Notes: generated from the letters alone by a model not told the origin. Shown: positions 23,518-35,798, counted from the first letter of the stretch. The stretch is 64,000 nucleotides of DNA from Raphanus sativus (GCF_000801105.2 NC_079517.1:4216001-4280000), one strand, 5' to 3'. Program-made: numbers and translations.

Positions 23518-24330
23518 ATTAGCGGCGAAAACGGAGTGGTTGCTGCTGTTGCGAGAATGTGATACGATTTAACAGTAAAAAATGGATGCATTTGCAGAAT
23601 ATTTATAACTAGTTGAATATCAAATACAACAGACGGTAACAAAATTAGCAATATTAACAATTGATATATTTATTAAAATATTAAAAAATTGCATTATTAT
23701 AAATAATATAAAAATATTTTATAAAATCAAAGTATAAATTTTTATAAAAAAAAATTGTGTGGGTTATATATATATATATTAATGTCTAAAAATAGAGCAA
23801 ATATTTTTGTTTAAAAGTTTTATAATATAAATTAAAATATTATATATATATATATATTAATATTATATTATTCAATTTTTAAAATAATTAAATATTTATT
23901 TTTTTATTTACATACCTTTTCCTACAAAGATATTTTTATTTATTTTTCTATAACCGTCCGCACAATGCTTTCTAAAACCAGTTTTTGACTTTCAAAAATT
24001 GAAACAGTATAAATTATTTTATACTCCCTCTGTTTTTTTAAAATGTATGTTTTGGTGTTTTCACACATATTAAGAAAACACATTAACTATACATCATTTT
24101 TAAAAATTATCAAATTCCAATGCATTTTAACCAATAGTCTTTCAATAAATTCAATCAATTTTATTGACATTTGCAATTTTTGTATAGGAAACATAAAAAA
24201 TACATCTTTGTGAAACAATTTATTTTTCTAAAACATCTATCTTTAAAAAACAGAGGGAGTATCATTTTTTTGTAATTGTTGTAAAACGCTCTTGAAATTG
24301 TTACCACCTATAAACGCGTCTTTAAGTTTG
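23518..24330. mobile_element. Relic of the hAT-like MITE family, interrupted by a Stowaway
   Basis: The left part (GCGGCGAAAAC, GGTTGCTGCTGTTGCG) and right part (ATAACCGTCCGCA, AACCAGTTTTTGACTTT) resemble the subterminal regions of 16785-17397 in the same order. After the Stowaway, TTGTAAAACGCTCTTG to TAAACGCGTC continues the similarity. Heavily decayed; boundaries approximate. Confidence 0.45.
24022..24261. mobile_element. Stowaway MITE (CTCCCTCTG termini, TA duplication)
   Basis: The element 24024-24259 begins CTCCCTCTGTTTTTTTAAA and ends AAACAGAGGGAG, an inverted repeat of at least 15 bp, with TA on both sides. CTCCCTC.GT termini and TA target sites define Tc1/mariner-type Stowaway MITEs. 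236 bp, non-coding. Confidence 0.92.
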
Positions 24331-26044
24331 AAAAGTTACATTGTTTATCTAGTACTATCCATATTGTTTTATATATGTGACAAAATTCTCAAATTAAAAT
24401 AATTGCAAAATTAGTAAATTAATATTTTCATACTTTTAATTATTAACAGAAGCTAACTGTATATACTATTTTTCTTAAAGTGTGGGACTTTTAATACAAA
24501 GTATCATAAATTAAATAGATTATAGATATACATGAGTACATGACACAAAATTTATAAGTAAATAAAAGTGAACAGCTAGCAAAAATTCAATTGATTTCGA
24601 TAAACATACTTTTTCTTGTTTATGCTCAATTCTTCTCTCATATTTTCTGAAACATTACTTTTCTTTGAAGTTTGAGTGGATAACTTAAGGGTACGTGTAA
24701 TTTAGTCTTGTAAGTTAAGTGAACATTAAATTCGGGTCGTGAATATTATCTTATATATGCATGAAAGAATGGAGTATAATATTCAGGGGTGAAAACTTGT
24801 TGATTCCGATTAGATTATGTTTGATAATAACCTAAACGATGACGCAAGTTTGGTTAGAATGAGATCGGTTAGGTTTGGTCCTAAATGTACATGTCACCCA
24901 CTCGTATACAAATGTTGGTTAGCATGTCATACAACACAAACAGATGTAGAAAGATTCCCACTTGATGACCAAAATTTGTAGCGTACCGCGCCGATAAGAA
25001 TGTGGAAAACTTAGAGTTTAGAAGTCGATTGAAACGGGTTTAGGTTGTTTACAATACATGTGACTAGAAAATATAACATTAACTAAGAACAACATGAACA
25101 TATATATTAATATATGTATATAAAGTGAACACAATATGTTAAAAGGAAATTCAAAATGAAAAAGGAAAATGTCATGCCAGCTTGATTTTCCAAACAGCAG
25201 AAAAGTGCCCCGAAAACCTTAAGGCTGCATGTACTTATTATCACCTTTCATATGTTTATGTCGCTTATCTGCTGGGGCTATGATGATTGACACGATCGAG
25301 AAATAACATGGCGTTTTTCACCGTAACGGACATCAATCAGAACCAAAATTATTGCCATAAATAGACTTTTAAGACAATAAATACAAATGAGTTTTATAGT
25401 TGTGAAGTTTGGTTCGAAACGTGCATATACATATGTATCTGATGATAACTATCTGAAGAAAAATGAAATGCATGTAGTCAAGAGATCTGTTTTATAAGTT
25501 AAATAATACTTCTCTCATCGCAACAAATCCCCGAAAAAAATATTTGCTTGAAGCTAAACAAGAATATATGTTTATTAGTTAATCCAGGTTGACCAAACAA
25601 AATTCTTATTAGCTAATAATCTCTTGATTTACGCCAAAAGCGACGATACGTTTGTTAAATACACCTTTCTCGACATTATCAATACCAGTGATGACTTAAA
25701 AATCTAATCTGTTTTCACTTTTTCTTTCTCTTACCAATAATGTAAATAAATTAATTTTATCGACGGTTATATAGATATATATAATATAAAAAATGGAAGA
25801 AATTCTAATTCATTATCATTCCGTCTAGCGTACGTAACGCGCTACTTAACGACAACGATGTCGTTTTCGTTCCTTCCTAATACTCTCTCCCGTCTACTGA
25901 GGGGGACGTTAGTTTGCATCTCAGCCGTCCATCTCTAAGCTTCGACTAAACCAAACCCGAAACCAACGGCCCGGATCTCTCTGACTAAGCCATTTAATTC
26001 TCTTCCATTCTCCGAGCTTCCATAAATACACAAAACTTTATATA
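24331..26044. other. Intergenic upstream of JUL1
   Basis: About 1.7 kb without gene signal. The last 200 bp turn GC-richer and carry TATATATTTATTATATAA (26040-26058), a probable TATA region for JUL1. Confidence 0.5.
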
Positions 26045-26979
26045 TTTATTATATAATATCGTCGTCGTCTCTCTCTAAGCTCTCCACGTTTTTTACGGAC
26101 GGCGGAAAATCATCATCGCTCGGAGAAGGAAAAAAAAAAAAGGTAACGCCGGGAGTTTTCTCCTCTCTCTTTTATCAGCTTATCGCGGTCTCGCTAAGAC
26201 GATCGCGAGAAGATAGTTTCATACGTTTGATTCGTACTCGTATGTTACTGTTTCAGTTTTGTACAAAGTTTTCGTTTTTTTTTTCCAGGTCTCTGAATGA
26301 TATCTCTCCATCGGGGAAGGGTTTAGATTCGTGTTATTGTATATTATATTATCTCTGATTGAATTGAAAGGGAATAGTTTCTTTAATTGTAATATTTGCT
26401 ATCTACTATTATACGTCTCTCTGTTTTGGGATTGTGAAGTTGATCGTTTTGTGTAATTTCGAATCAAAGGCCGTCCCTTTTGTTATGGATGATCTATCTA
26501 TACATCCACTTCTATTGTTCTTCCCGTAAGCTTTTGCTCTGTGGTCCTTTGCTTTAGCTTACAAAAGACTAAAGCGCTTTAGGTTTGGTGGAAGTTCATC
26601 CTTGATGACTTGTTTAAGCCGTGTTGATTGTTATTTATATAGAATGTTTTATTTGGTGTTACTTAATATTCTCTTGATTGGGTTTGGGGACCATTAGTAA
26701 TCTCTTTCCACGATCCAGCTTTCTGGTCTGATGTTTATGATTCATCAAGTTATTGATCTATATACATCCAGTTCCATGTTCTTCTTGTAAGCTTGCTTGC
26801 TTTGTTTGTTTGTGGTCCTTCTCTCCGTTATGCTTTAGCTTTCAGATAGTTGCTTTTGATTTGCTGGAAGATCATCCTTAAATGTTTGTTTGGTGTAACT
26901 GAATATTCTATTTGAGCTCAGTCAGGATACACTTTTGATCAGATATCTGAAAAGGTATTGTTTTGTCTGCAGGGAGAGG
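26045..26979 (+). promoter_or_regulatory. JUL1 5' UTR with leader intron
   Basis: A GTCGTCGTCTCTCTCTAAG leader runs to an A-rich tract ending AAAAAAG at about 26140, directly followed by GTAACG, a good donor. The matching acceptor is TTTGTCTGCAG at 26962-26972, just before GGAGAGG and the start codon at 26980. This implies a ~830-bp 5' UTR intron. Within it about 26485-26690 and 26745-26915 are diverged tandem copies (shared ATACATCCA.TTC, TGTGGTCCTT, GGTGTTACTTAATATTCT). Confidence 0.65.
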
Positions 26980-28944
26980 ATGGATGGATGTACCAGTAAG
27001 CGATCAGTTGACCGGATGGTTCTGCCTCGAAAACCAACCCGTCCTGTACTGCGTGAGAATACGAAGAAGAAAGATGAAAAGAGCGTTGTCCCTTTCTGCA
27101 GCCGAATTGCCTGTAGTGCAAAGGTAACTTCCACCAAGGGAACCAGGATTGGCTCTACGGATAGCAATACAAAAGTTGGCCGGCCTGGGAAGGAGATTGT
27201 TGGGAGCTCATCTCGAACTCCGGGTGGATTTGGATACTTAAGAAAGCCAGCCATAGGTACTGGCAGGAGACAGCCTTCTTCTAATCTGGACACAGGTTCT
27301 TCAGAGACGAGCAGTATTCATGATGATCATCCAGCTGCAGTTAAGCCTACCCTTCCTCGTCTAAAAACTAAGAGAGGCGCAATCAATGTTCAGTCTCAAA
27401 GCACCGTCTCTGGAGAAGTCGTAGGAAGCTCAAGTAGAGGAACCATTAGAAGTAGTCATCATAAATCTGTCTTGCGTACTCGAGAGACTCTGATGGGGCC
27501 CTCTGTTTCTTCATCTTCTGGTAGCGACCACACTCTAAGAGGTGGTCTGAGCAGCAAGAATGGATTGAGAAACTTGAGGTGCAACAACTCTGTATCTGAT
27601 GTTCTTCCAGCTAAATCAAGCTCTGGAACAAAAGTCAGCGTGACTAAAAAGAAAAGCTCAGATGGAGAGAGCAGCTCCTCTAGCCAAGGCAGTAAGAGTA
27701 GCGTGTCGGTGATCAAGGGAAGGAATCAAAGTTCTACACATGGAAACGGGATCACAGTTTCTGATAACAGAAGGAATCGTATGGTACCACCAACTATCAG
27801 GGATAATAGTGTTGTTTCAAGTGGTGGTAGGAGATCTGGTAATAATTCTGGTAGATCAGGGAGACTTAGAGCTTTTGCATCCCCTGCTGCTTCTCGACAA
27901 ACGCCTCAACCTGCAGCACCAACCAATCCTAATCCTTCTCGTTCATTTGGTCCATCGAATAGTTACAGTAGGCCGAACAGCAGTACCGGCTGGCTGCGTA
28001 GCACGATGCCTGGTAGCCCCTCAGAAGCTGACCCATCAAGCTCTTTGGTGAACCGTGATGGTTTAACTCTCTACAACATTGATGGAATTGCAGAGGTAGT
28101 TTCTTTCACCATGTTGTCTGATTTCATTAGAAAGCTTGGCATGTTCCTGGATGTATTGATAACACTAATTTGAAAATGTGTCAGGTATTGTTGGCCCTGG
28201 AAAGAATTGAAAATGATCAAGTGCTTACATATGAGGTAATCAGCAGCTTAGTCTTTTGATATGAACATGTTTTGTCCGTGTATTGAGTGTTTCTGACGTT
28301 TCTACTGTCTATTCTGTTTATTCTCTCTACAGCAAATGTCTTCTTTAGAGACGAATCTATTCTCAAGTGGTATGATCAGATTCTACGATCAGCATAGCGA
28401 TATGAGGCTTGACATTGATAACATGTCATATGAGGTCAGTCTTGCATGTTTTTCTTACATTTTGCTCTTATTCACCGTTTTTAGCTTTAACAATCAAAAG
28501 TTCATTAAAGCTAAAAACATATGAACACTTCAGGAACTACTAGCTTTGGGGGATGAAATGGGAACAGTGAGCACAGCTCTAAGCGAAGAAGCACTCTCAA
28601 GAAGCCTCAAGAGAAGCATTTATCAAGTGGCAGATGAAACCGGTGCCATTTCTATGGAAAAGGATGATGATATCAAGTGCAGTATTTGCCAGGTCTCTCT
28701 CTTTTTCTTTTCTTTCGACGCCCAAAATATAAATTAAATCCACTGGTTTGTAAGGGTTTTAGTGAAAAGAATTAAGAGTTTAATGTTCTCTTTAAATGGA
28801 TTGCAGGAAGAGTATGATGATGGAGATGAAGTTGGGACTATGCCATGTGAACATATGTACCATGTGAGCTGTGTAGAACAATGGCTACGGATGAAGAACT
28901 GGTGCCCTATCTGCAAAACCTCTGCTGAAGAGAAAAAGTCGTAG
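26980..28944 (+). CDS. JUL1: RING-H2 E3 ubiquitin ligase JUL1
   Basis: Exons 26980-28095, 28185-28235, 28333-28434, 28534-28692 and 28807-28944 give 521 aa. The long N-terminal exon encodes a basic, Ser/Arg-rich, largely disordered region (about 1-360). The C-terminus carries a C3H2C3 RING finger: CSIC, then MPCEHMYHVSCVEQWL and WCPIC, split between the last two exons. Arabidopsis JUL1 (At5g10650) ubiquitinates the jasmonate repressor JAV1; similarity and gene order point to the same ligase. I start at the ATG right after the leader-intron acceptor. Confidence 0.93.
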
Positions 28945-29403
28945 TGACGATGCCACACCAAACTTTAGCTTTTGGGATATGATTCCAAGATGATGCAGAT
29001 ACATTGTTTCTTCTTCTTCTTCCTCTTTTGCACCAAGTGCTTGTCTCTACATCATCTTGCTCTCTCTATCTCTCTTCTCTTCCTGTACATAAAACATTTC
29101 TTTTTTTTTTCTTTTGTCCTGATTGTGTACAAATGGGAAAATACGATCAGGCAAACAATCTCCTTCTCTACTTGTATCAAAGCTCAACTTTTGATTGAAC
29201 CTGAAACATTTTGTAGTTTATACGAACTCCACTCTTTTTTTCTCTCTCTTTTTCTTCTGAATCTGATAAATAAACTTGCACATTGAAATTTAACTGAATG
29301 ATATTCACAATTAGGATATTTCCTATTGCAGACAAAACTTGGGACGACTCTGTTTCTTCTAGTGAACAAGCAAAACTTTTACAACACTAGATTAAATTTG
29401 ATT

Positions 29404-29965
29404 CAGTCTTGAATAATCCGAGTAACTTTACCTATTGCGACTATTCTTCCTGATGATCTAAGGAACACTCTTCCAAGAGCTCTACTTTCAGAAAATGTCT
29501 CCCACAAACACGGGATATTGAGGCCTCACCTGCAGTTCATATCCAAGCAGTTTTTGTAATGTTTCACACAAGAAGTTTAAGAGAGATATTTCAAAACATT
29601 GCACTCTGTTGGCTCCCTTGTTTTGGGATCAAGCATTGCCACGAGTTTCAAGACTGTTGCTGCTTCCTTCGCATGGTCCACATGAAACTCCAACTAAAAA
29701 CTATAGGACCTTTTTTTTCTCAATTGGAAAGGATCAGAAACTTGAGACGAATAATGGGACATTAAGCAAGCGAGAGAGGCCCTTGTTTTTTTTTACCTGA
29801 GACTGAGAACCGAGCAAGATCGGTGTTGCACCTTCCAAGACCGAGCACCATCAGTTCCAAACGAGTTGCTACTGAAACCTGGTAACCAGGATGGCACAAC
29901 GCACCTCCTGCCATTACTTGATTTGCATCCATCCCTTGCCAAGCTATTGCTGCGTTACCTCCAGC
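29404..29965 (-). pseudogene. 3' relic of an HBS1/EF1A-like translational GTPase (At5g10630 type)
   Basis: On the minus strand, decayed pieces read GGNAAIAWQGMDANQVMAG, LCHPGYQVSVATRLELMVL (domain II/III of EF1A-family proteins), then VEFHVDHAKEAATVLKLVAMLDP, ETFSESRALGRVF and AIGKVTRIIQD with stop at 29404. The fragments lie in different frames with internal stops and lack the whole GTPase domain. In Arabidopsis the HBS1-like gene At5g10630 lies exactly between the JUL1 and FPF1-like orthologues, so this is the decayed remnant of that gene. Confidence 0.78.
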
Positions 29966-30244
29966 TCTTGAAATAGTGATTATTATTTGGTACACAAACG
30001 AGAAAAAATGCAAATTTTAAAACATATATATATATATAAAAACTAGTGAAGAAATACACTAATTTTGAAAAAAAAGAAAATTATGGGGCCATGTGCATCC
30101 TCTCTCCTCGTACTGGCTACGCCTCTGAGCACAAGAAACTAAGATTTTCAATACCATTATCACTTACTAAGTAACTAGATTGATCAGATGAGGACTCGCC
30201 ATATATCTCTTTATTAGAGAAGTTTACCTTTTGATCATATTATA

Positions 30245-30566
30245 TTAAGGCCTATTCTTTTTCTTGACGGGGTGCAGCAGCGTCAGCGGCTTAAAAACAG
30301 GAAGGAAATATTATAGTTAACACCATCGACTTTTCTTATTTGTGTTGCTGCGGTTATTTTACGGAGTGTCGCCGGTGATATTATAGACGCAGAGAAAATC
30401 AGCGTTCATCGGATTTGCCTGCGTTCATCAGAATTGCCTTCGTAATCAAACACAGATGTTGCTGCAATTTATTCTCCACGTCCTTAAACCTCAAGAAACT
30501 TAACTAGGCATTATTTTGATACGCTTGACGCTGCCGCACCGCGTCAAGAAAAAGAACAGGGCTTTA
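30245..30566. mobile_element. PIF/Harbinger-type MITE with long inverted termini
   Basis: The element 30248-30563 is flanked by TTA on both sides. Left end AGGCCTATTCTTTTTCTTGACG and the reverse complement of the right end, AGCCCTGTTCTTTTTCTTGACG, match over about 40 bp, continuing through GGTGC.GCAGCGTC. A TTA target duplication and such termini are typical of Tourist/Harbinger MITEs. 316 bp, non-coding. Confidence 0.85.
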
Positions 30567-31320
30567 GTGCTTTTTGACTGGCGGCCGTCACCTTTTCTGT
30601 GCAGCCGCCGGGATTTTTCTCCGATTTACTTGTCTTCTCTCCTTATTCTTTTGCTTAGTTATATCATCTATGTCAGCTTCTGCTCCATTACGGTGGCCTT
30701 TGTGCGAAGCTCATCCTGGTCGAATCCGGTGGCTGTAGAGTAGTTGTTATGGTGGCTTCAATGGCTGTTGTTGGTGGCGTATGTTACGGTTTGGTGGTTC
30801 TGTCTGTCTGACCGGCAGAGTTCCCTCTGCTAGATCTGATTTTTTCTGTATGTTTTGTTTCATCGGAGTGTGGCGGCTATTTGGTCGTCTCGTCTCATCT
30901 TCTAACCTATCTGTCCGGCATGTAGGCTGATGGTTAGGTCAAGCTTGGGCGTGGGCCAGAGTTGGAGCTTTGTCCATGTGTTGCAGACTATCTTTTCTGT
31001 GCAGATCAACAGATCCTAAATTTGGTAATGGAGCGTGTTCTCTCTTCAGTTTGGGAGAAAATATATTGTCTCTTGTCGTGAGCATCATGGCTGTGTTATT
31101 GCTGTCTGTCTTAGTTGAGATTCAAAGTGAGAGAGGTTGAAAACCAATTCTATTGTTTTTGCTTTGTGTGTTTGCTTCTCCTTTTGCTTTTACTACCCCC
31201 ATAAGTGTATGAAATTAATTTACGGAGCCTACTAGGTTCTTTTGTTGTGTTTTGCTGCTAGACTATTTGGCTCAGCATTGTAATGATGTTCTTGAATGAA
31301 TAACAAGCGTTAAAAAAAAA
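30567..31320 (+). repeat. Poly(A)-ended GC-richer block, probable non-LTR retroposon
   Basis: The sequence is GC-richer than its surroundings and has no long ORF. It runs from GGCGGCCGTCACC to TTGAATGAATAACAAGCGTT followed by nine A (31312-31320). A 3' A-tail with mRNA-like composition suggests a Sadhu-like or LINE-derived retroposon. No target duplication was found; the MITE at its left may have replaced or obscured the 5' end. Confidence 0.45.
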
Positions 31321-31498
31321 TGTTTCTACTTTATAGATACTTGAAATGATGAGATCAAATACTATAAGAAGAAGAAAAATCAGAAGTAATCCCTACAGCC
31401 GCTAGTTTTGGTCTCAAACCACACTTCAATGACATACAAACGAAAATGAACTTTTTCTTCAACAGCAAAGCGATCATGCGAATCGAATATCTATATAT

Positions 31499-31560
31499 CT
31501 ATATTATTAAACCAAAGTTAACACAACTTTCTTAGCAAAAAAAAAAAAAGTTAACACAAC
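31499..31560 (+). repeat. Isolated Helitron 5'-end-like fragment
   Basis: A|TCTATATTATTAAACCAAAG resembles the 5' ends of the other Helitrons here. No hairpin plus CTAG end follows within reach, so at most a truncated element. GTTAACACAACTT occurs twice in the next 50 bases. Confidence 0.35.
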
Positions 31561-31921
31561 TTACATCCATCACCACAATTTCAAAGCTACAAAACAAACT
31601 AATTAATCAACGACGGCTACAAGTAATGTGCCACCTCTTGACAACACTACTCTTAAACGTCCACACAAACCTCACAAAAGATGAAGATAGAACCATATGC
31701 AACAAACTTGGACAAATAATTAAAACCAATCCCGAAAATTTACATATTAACAGATAAACACAAACTAGGGATGATACTCCAATAGCCATCTCTTTGTTTC
31801 TTGAAGCTGCACACATATTCTCTTCTGACCAGTACGTAATTTACATTCCATATGAGTTTATGTCTGGAATTTCTCGGTTGGAACAAAACAAACGGATTGG
31901 TCGATAATTAATCGGTGGATT

Positions 31922-32251
31922 TCAGTGGAAATCACGGACGTGGAAGGTATTAGGGTTCTTGATGACGATGTCGTACATGTAAACGGAGTTGAACTTGGAG
32001 AAGTCTCTTGGTAATGAGATGAGGTCGATGGAGGAACGTTTGTGGTATTGAATTAGATCAGGGTCTCCATTGAAGTATCTCTCCCACCCGAGACTCATTA
32101 GGATCTGTTCGAGTGACGAGTAAGAAGAGACTACTTCGCCGGTCGGCAAGTAAACCAACACATTCCTTCGGCCATGCGTCACTCCACCGGACTGGTTTGG
32201 GTTTTCTACTAGGCGTATTACTCCGTTTTTGAACACCCAAACGCCTGACAT
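31922..32251 (-). CDS. FLP2: Flowering-promoting factor 1-like protein
   Basis: Complete single-exon 109-aa protein, the normal FPF1 family size. It begins [18 protein letters not shown] and contains [13 protein letters not shown] (here [12 protein letters not shown]), [32 protein letters not shown] and [18 protein letters not shown], all family signatures. FPF1-like proteins promote flowering and growth via gibberellin-linked pathways. By gene order this is At5g10625 (FPF1-like 2). A TATA box TATAAATATAG lies on the minus strand near 32354-32364. Confidence 0.93.
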   Translation of the reverse strand: MSGVWVFKNGVIRLVENPNQSGGVTHGRRNVLVYLPTGEVVSSYSSLEQILMSLGWERYFNGDPDLIQYHKRSSIDLISLPRDFSKFNSVYMYDIVIKNPNTFHVRDFH

Positions 32252-32521
32252 GGTCTCACAAAAAGAGTTCTATCTTTTGTTATGTGTGCAGAGAAAGAGT
32301 AGAGCGATTGCGTTTGTGTTTAATTATGAGATAGATTGTGTGCAGGGGCTCTATATTTATAGTCCATACATGCATGAGGAGACAATTAGTTTGTTTTTAA
32401 AATCTAAGATTCTAAATTTTCCATTTATACATTCCTTTTTTTACGATACATTCCTTAGGTTTGTTAGAAAGTAATTTTTTCAACGCCTATTATCTAAGCA
32501 TGCGAATGATGCATTTTACAT

Positions 32522-33423
32522 GGACAAGACTTGGATTCACCCCTATGGTGAACCTTCAAATTCACCGCCTCCCTAATAACCAATCAAAGTGCCAACTAGA
32601 CTAATTATAAAATAATTAAAAAAATAAATAATATCATGTTTAATAATGCTAATGTCAATATTTAATCCCTAAATTCAAACTATATACCCTAAATCCAAAT
32701 TCTAAACCCTAAATTTTAAATTATAAACCCAAACTCTATACTCTAAACCAAACTCTATACCCTAAACCTAAATCTTAAACCATAAACCCAAACTATAAAT
32801 CATAAACCAAGAAATCTAAACTTTAAACCCAAAATTATACCCTAAACTCAAACCATAGATCCTAAACCCAAATCCTATACTCTAAAACCAAACCATAAAC
32901 CCTAAACCCAAACCGTAGATCCTAAACCCAAACCCTAGACAGTAATCCAAACCATAAACTCTAAATCCAAAATTTAATTCTTAACCTTAAATTTCAAAAG
33001 AACAACATCAATATTAATCCAAATATTTAAGGTATAGGGTTTGGATTTTGTATTTACGTTTTGAGTTTAGAGTCTAGGATTTGGATTTAGGGTATAGGTT
33101 TGGGTTTAGAGTTCAGGTTTTTGGGTTTATGATTTATGGTTTGGGTTTAGGGTATAGAATTTGGGTTTAGGGTATAGAGTTTGGGTTTATAATTTAGAAT
33201 TTAGGGTTTAAAATTTGGATTTAGGGTATAGAGTTTGAGTTTATGGATTAAATAGTAATATTAGCATTATTAAAATTGACACTATTTATTTTTTTTAATT
33301 ATTTTGATTTTTGAAAAAATTATTTAATATTTTTAATCATTAATCTAGTTGGCATTTTGATTAGTTATTAGAGAAGTGGTGAATTTAAAGATTCACCATA
33401 GGGGGTGAATCCAAGTCTTGTCC
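32522..33423. mobile_element. Foldback element with telomere-like core
   Basis: The two ends form a long inverted repeat: GGACAAGACTTGGATTCACC (32522) mirrors GGTGAATCCAAGTCTTGTCC (ends 33423), and similarity extends ~130 bp inward through AATCAAA.TGCCAACTAGA. Inside, the left half is degenerate CCCTAAA-like repeats (about 32650-32985) and the right half TTTAGGG-like (about 33030-33240), so the ~900 bp is one large palindrome. No coding capacity. I could not define a target duplication. Confidence 0.75.
32650..33243. repeat. Degenerate telomere-like repeats in inverted halves
   Basis: Dozens of AAACCCTAAACC / CCCTAAATCC variants followed, after a short centre near 33000, by GGGTTTAGGGTATAG variants. 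The motif is close to the plant telomere repeat TTTAGGG but irregular, with AAACCATAAACCC and AACTCTATACCC forms. Confidence 0.75.
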
Positions 33424-35798
33424 TTTGGTTTATATTTATTTGGTTTATATTCTCCATGGTTACCTAATTTAAAAAAAAAACAATTAATGAAGGATTGAGG
33501 AGAACCTTGAAAGGCGCGACACACTTGGATGAATAGTTTAAAGTAGAGGGTAGGGTAAAGTCCGTCTCTGTCGTATGGAGAATCTAGATCTTGTGGGACG
33601 TACATATACCATTACCTCAATTTTTTTTTCTTTTGTAAATGGCTTTGCCTTACCTCAATTCTTCTCCTTCTATAACTTTAAATAAAATGTTTAATATTCG
33701 ATAGGAATTTTCTTATATATTTACTTCCATAATCTATGCCTTTAGTGTATTACCAATTTTTTGTTGCCTCCGGAGAATGAATTAATTCTAGAAGATACGT
33801 CAGCTGGTAATGACTGATGAGTTGATAGTTTAAGCGGTATTTAATTTGAGTATTTCTCACGCAAATGATTGATGTGGATCCGACATCTCAGTGTATGCAT
33901 ACCAAACATATCTTTAACGTTAAATTTTAGCAGTTTTAGATTCACTTAGTCAGCTTTTTAAGTAACAAGTCAGCATACGAAAGACATTGAAAGGAGCCCT
34001 AATGGTGGGGCTAGTTCGTTTCTGAATAGCATATATGTGAGTGAGAATCACGTGTTAATTGTCCGTGAGACATGTCGACGCAGTATTTTTTTTGATATCA
34101 TAATAATACTATTTATCCGACGCATGTCGACGCAGTATTTTTTCACCATGAAATATATAACTCTAGCAGCCAATTTATCGATTTCCTTAGTGCATGCACG
34201 AGTGCTTCATATGTCACTGACCGAATCATGCATTTAAATATTTTTAAGACATCGTTTTCATAAATTAAAGAAAATTCGTATTCTTATTGCATAAGTAGTA
34301 AAACGGAATATATACTCTTGCTAACGTCTCGTTCAAGGAACGAGTGTTTTATAGATTAGAATGGGATTAGTTAAACAGGTAACGGACAACAAGTTCGAAC
34401 AAACTTGTGTACATTCGTATTAGCATTTACGTGTACCGATGCAAACCGTATAGATTAGTTTGGCCAGTAATCAGCTAATTTATGGTTTTAGAAATCCTTC
34501 ATACTGCTCTTCAAGCATGGGGTTATAACCATTTCACGGTTACTGATTTTTATCGACTCTTATTTTTATTGATGTAACAAGGTAATCATTATAACTTTTA
34601 CTTTTTTTAATCGTTTATGAATGCAACCTAGACAACAAAAATAAAGATGCATGCAACGCTTTCACTGTGTATTACTACGCAGTATAAAGAACCCTAACTA
34701 TGTGAACATTCTAGAAATATAAGAAAAAGCACGATTTTAATCGCAAGTCTTATAGTTTTGATTTTATACAAAAATATAATTTTGTATTTAGAAAAACCAC
34801 ATACTAAGATGAAAGACCTTTCATCATTACTCTTGAAAAATCATCAATCTGGCCGATTTTGCATAATCATGGCGTATATCTCCAATCAAAAAATATATAT
34901 TTTTCATCAAAAATAAAACCACATATATAGACAATGGCAAATCATATGGAGATAATATCGTGTTCTATTTTTCATAGTTTTTTTTGGAACACATCTATTT
35001 TTCATAGCTTTAACCCTAAAATTTAGATATGAAAAGATCCGACGTGTGATTTATTAGACGTAAGTTCTTAGAAGTTTATTTCCGATAAAATTTTGTTCAA
35101 CTTGTAAAATATTCGGACACTGCGAATTACAGCTTTATATCTTATTCAAATACTAATATATAATTCCTCCAAAAGCGAAAGATAAAGATGCATGGGCGAG
35201 CAAATGAGTGTTGAGATGCCAAGAGTTGTTTAATACGGAATTAGAACTAATTACAGATGTGGAGATTGGAGAATATATACGAAAGAAGGCGCATATTTAT
35301 TTCAATGCGATATATAAAGTTTTAAAATGTGTTGTATGGAAACAAGAATACTACTAAACTATAAATAATTAATCTGGTGGGTAGGGATGCGTTATTGAGA
35401 ATAATATATGCTAACAGAGAGAAAATCTTAGTCAAAAAAAAAACAGAGAGAAAATCCTAACGTTGTCTTTTCATGCCCACTTTCAGACATGCATGTGTAG
35501 TAATATAAAAACAGAGATATTTTACGTATTTCTCTTTCTGCTATAATTAGGATACTCTACGAAAGTTACATTAATTTCCCTTCTAACTAATAACTTGAAA
35601 GTTTATTATTAATGGGCCTGAAGTGCGTGAAGTTCATGAACTTATAATTTATACTTAATGCCCATTTATATACTAAAATGGCCCATATCTGTTGGGCTCA
35701 AAACCCTCGGCATCGTCCGGAGGCTTTGATCTCGTGTGAAAACAATTCGAGTGTCCAACTCTTAACTGTATAATCGTCCGTTGAAGAACTCCAAAAAA
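33424..35798. other. Intergenic, no gene; one short direct repeat
   Basis: AT-rich spacer. ATGTCGACGCAGTATTTTTT occurs twice (34071 and 34124), 53 bp apart. The last ~150 bp before 35799 contain GGGCC, GGCCCAT and TGGGCTC (site-II-like, 35611-35700), a likely promoter for the RlmH-like gene. Confidence 0.5.

Noticed and set aside
30516..30743. 75-codon open frame in the poly(A)-ended block
   Set aside because: It crosses the MITE end into the block and has no protein-like conservation.
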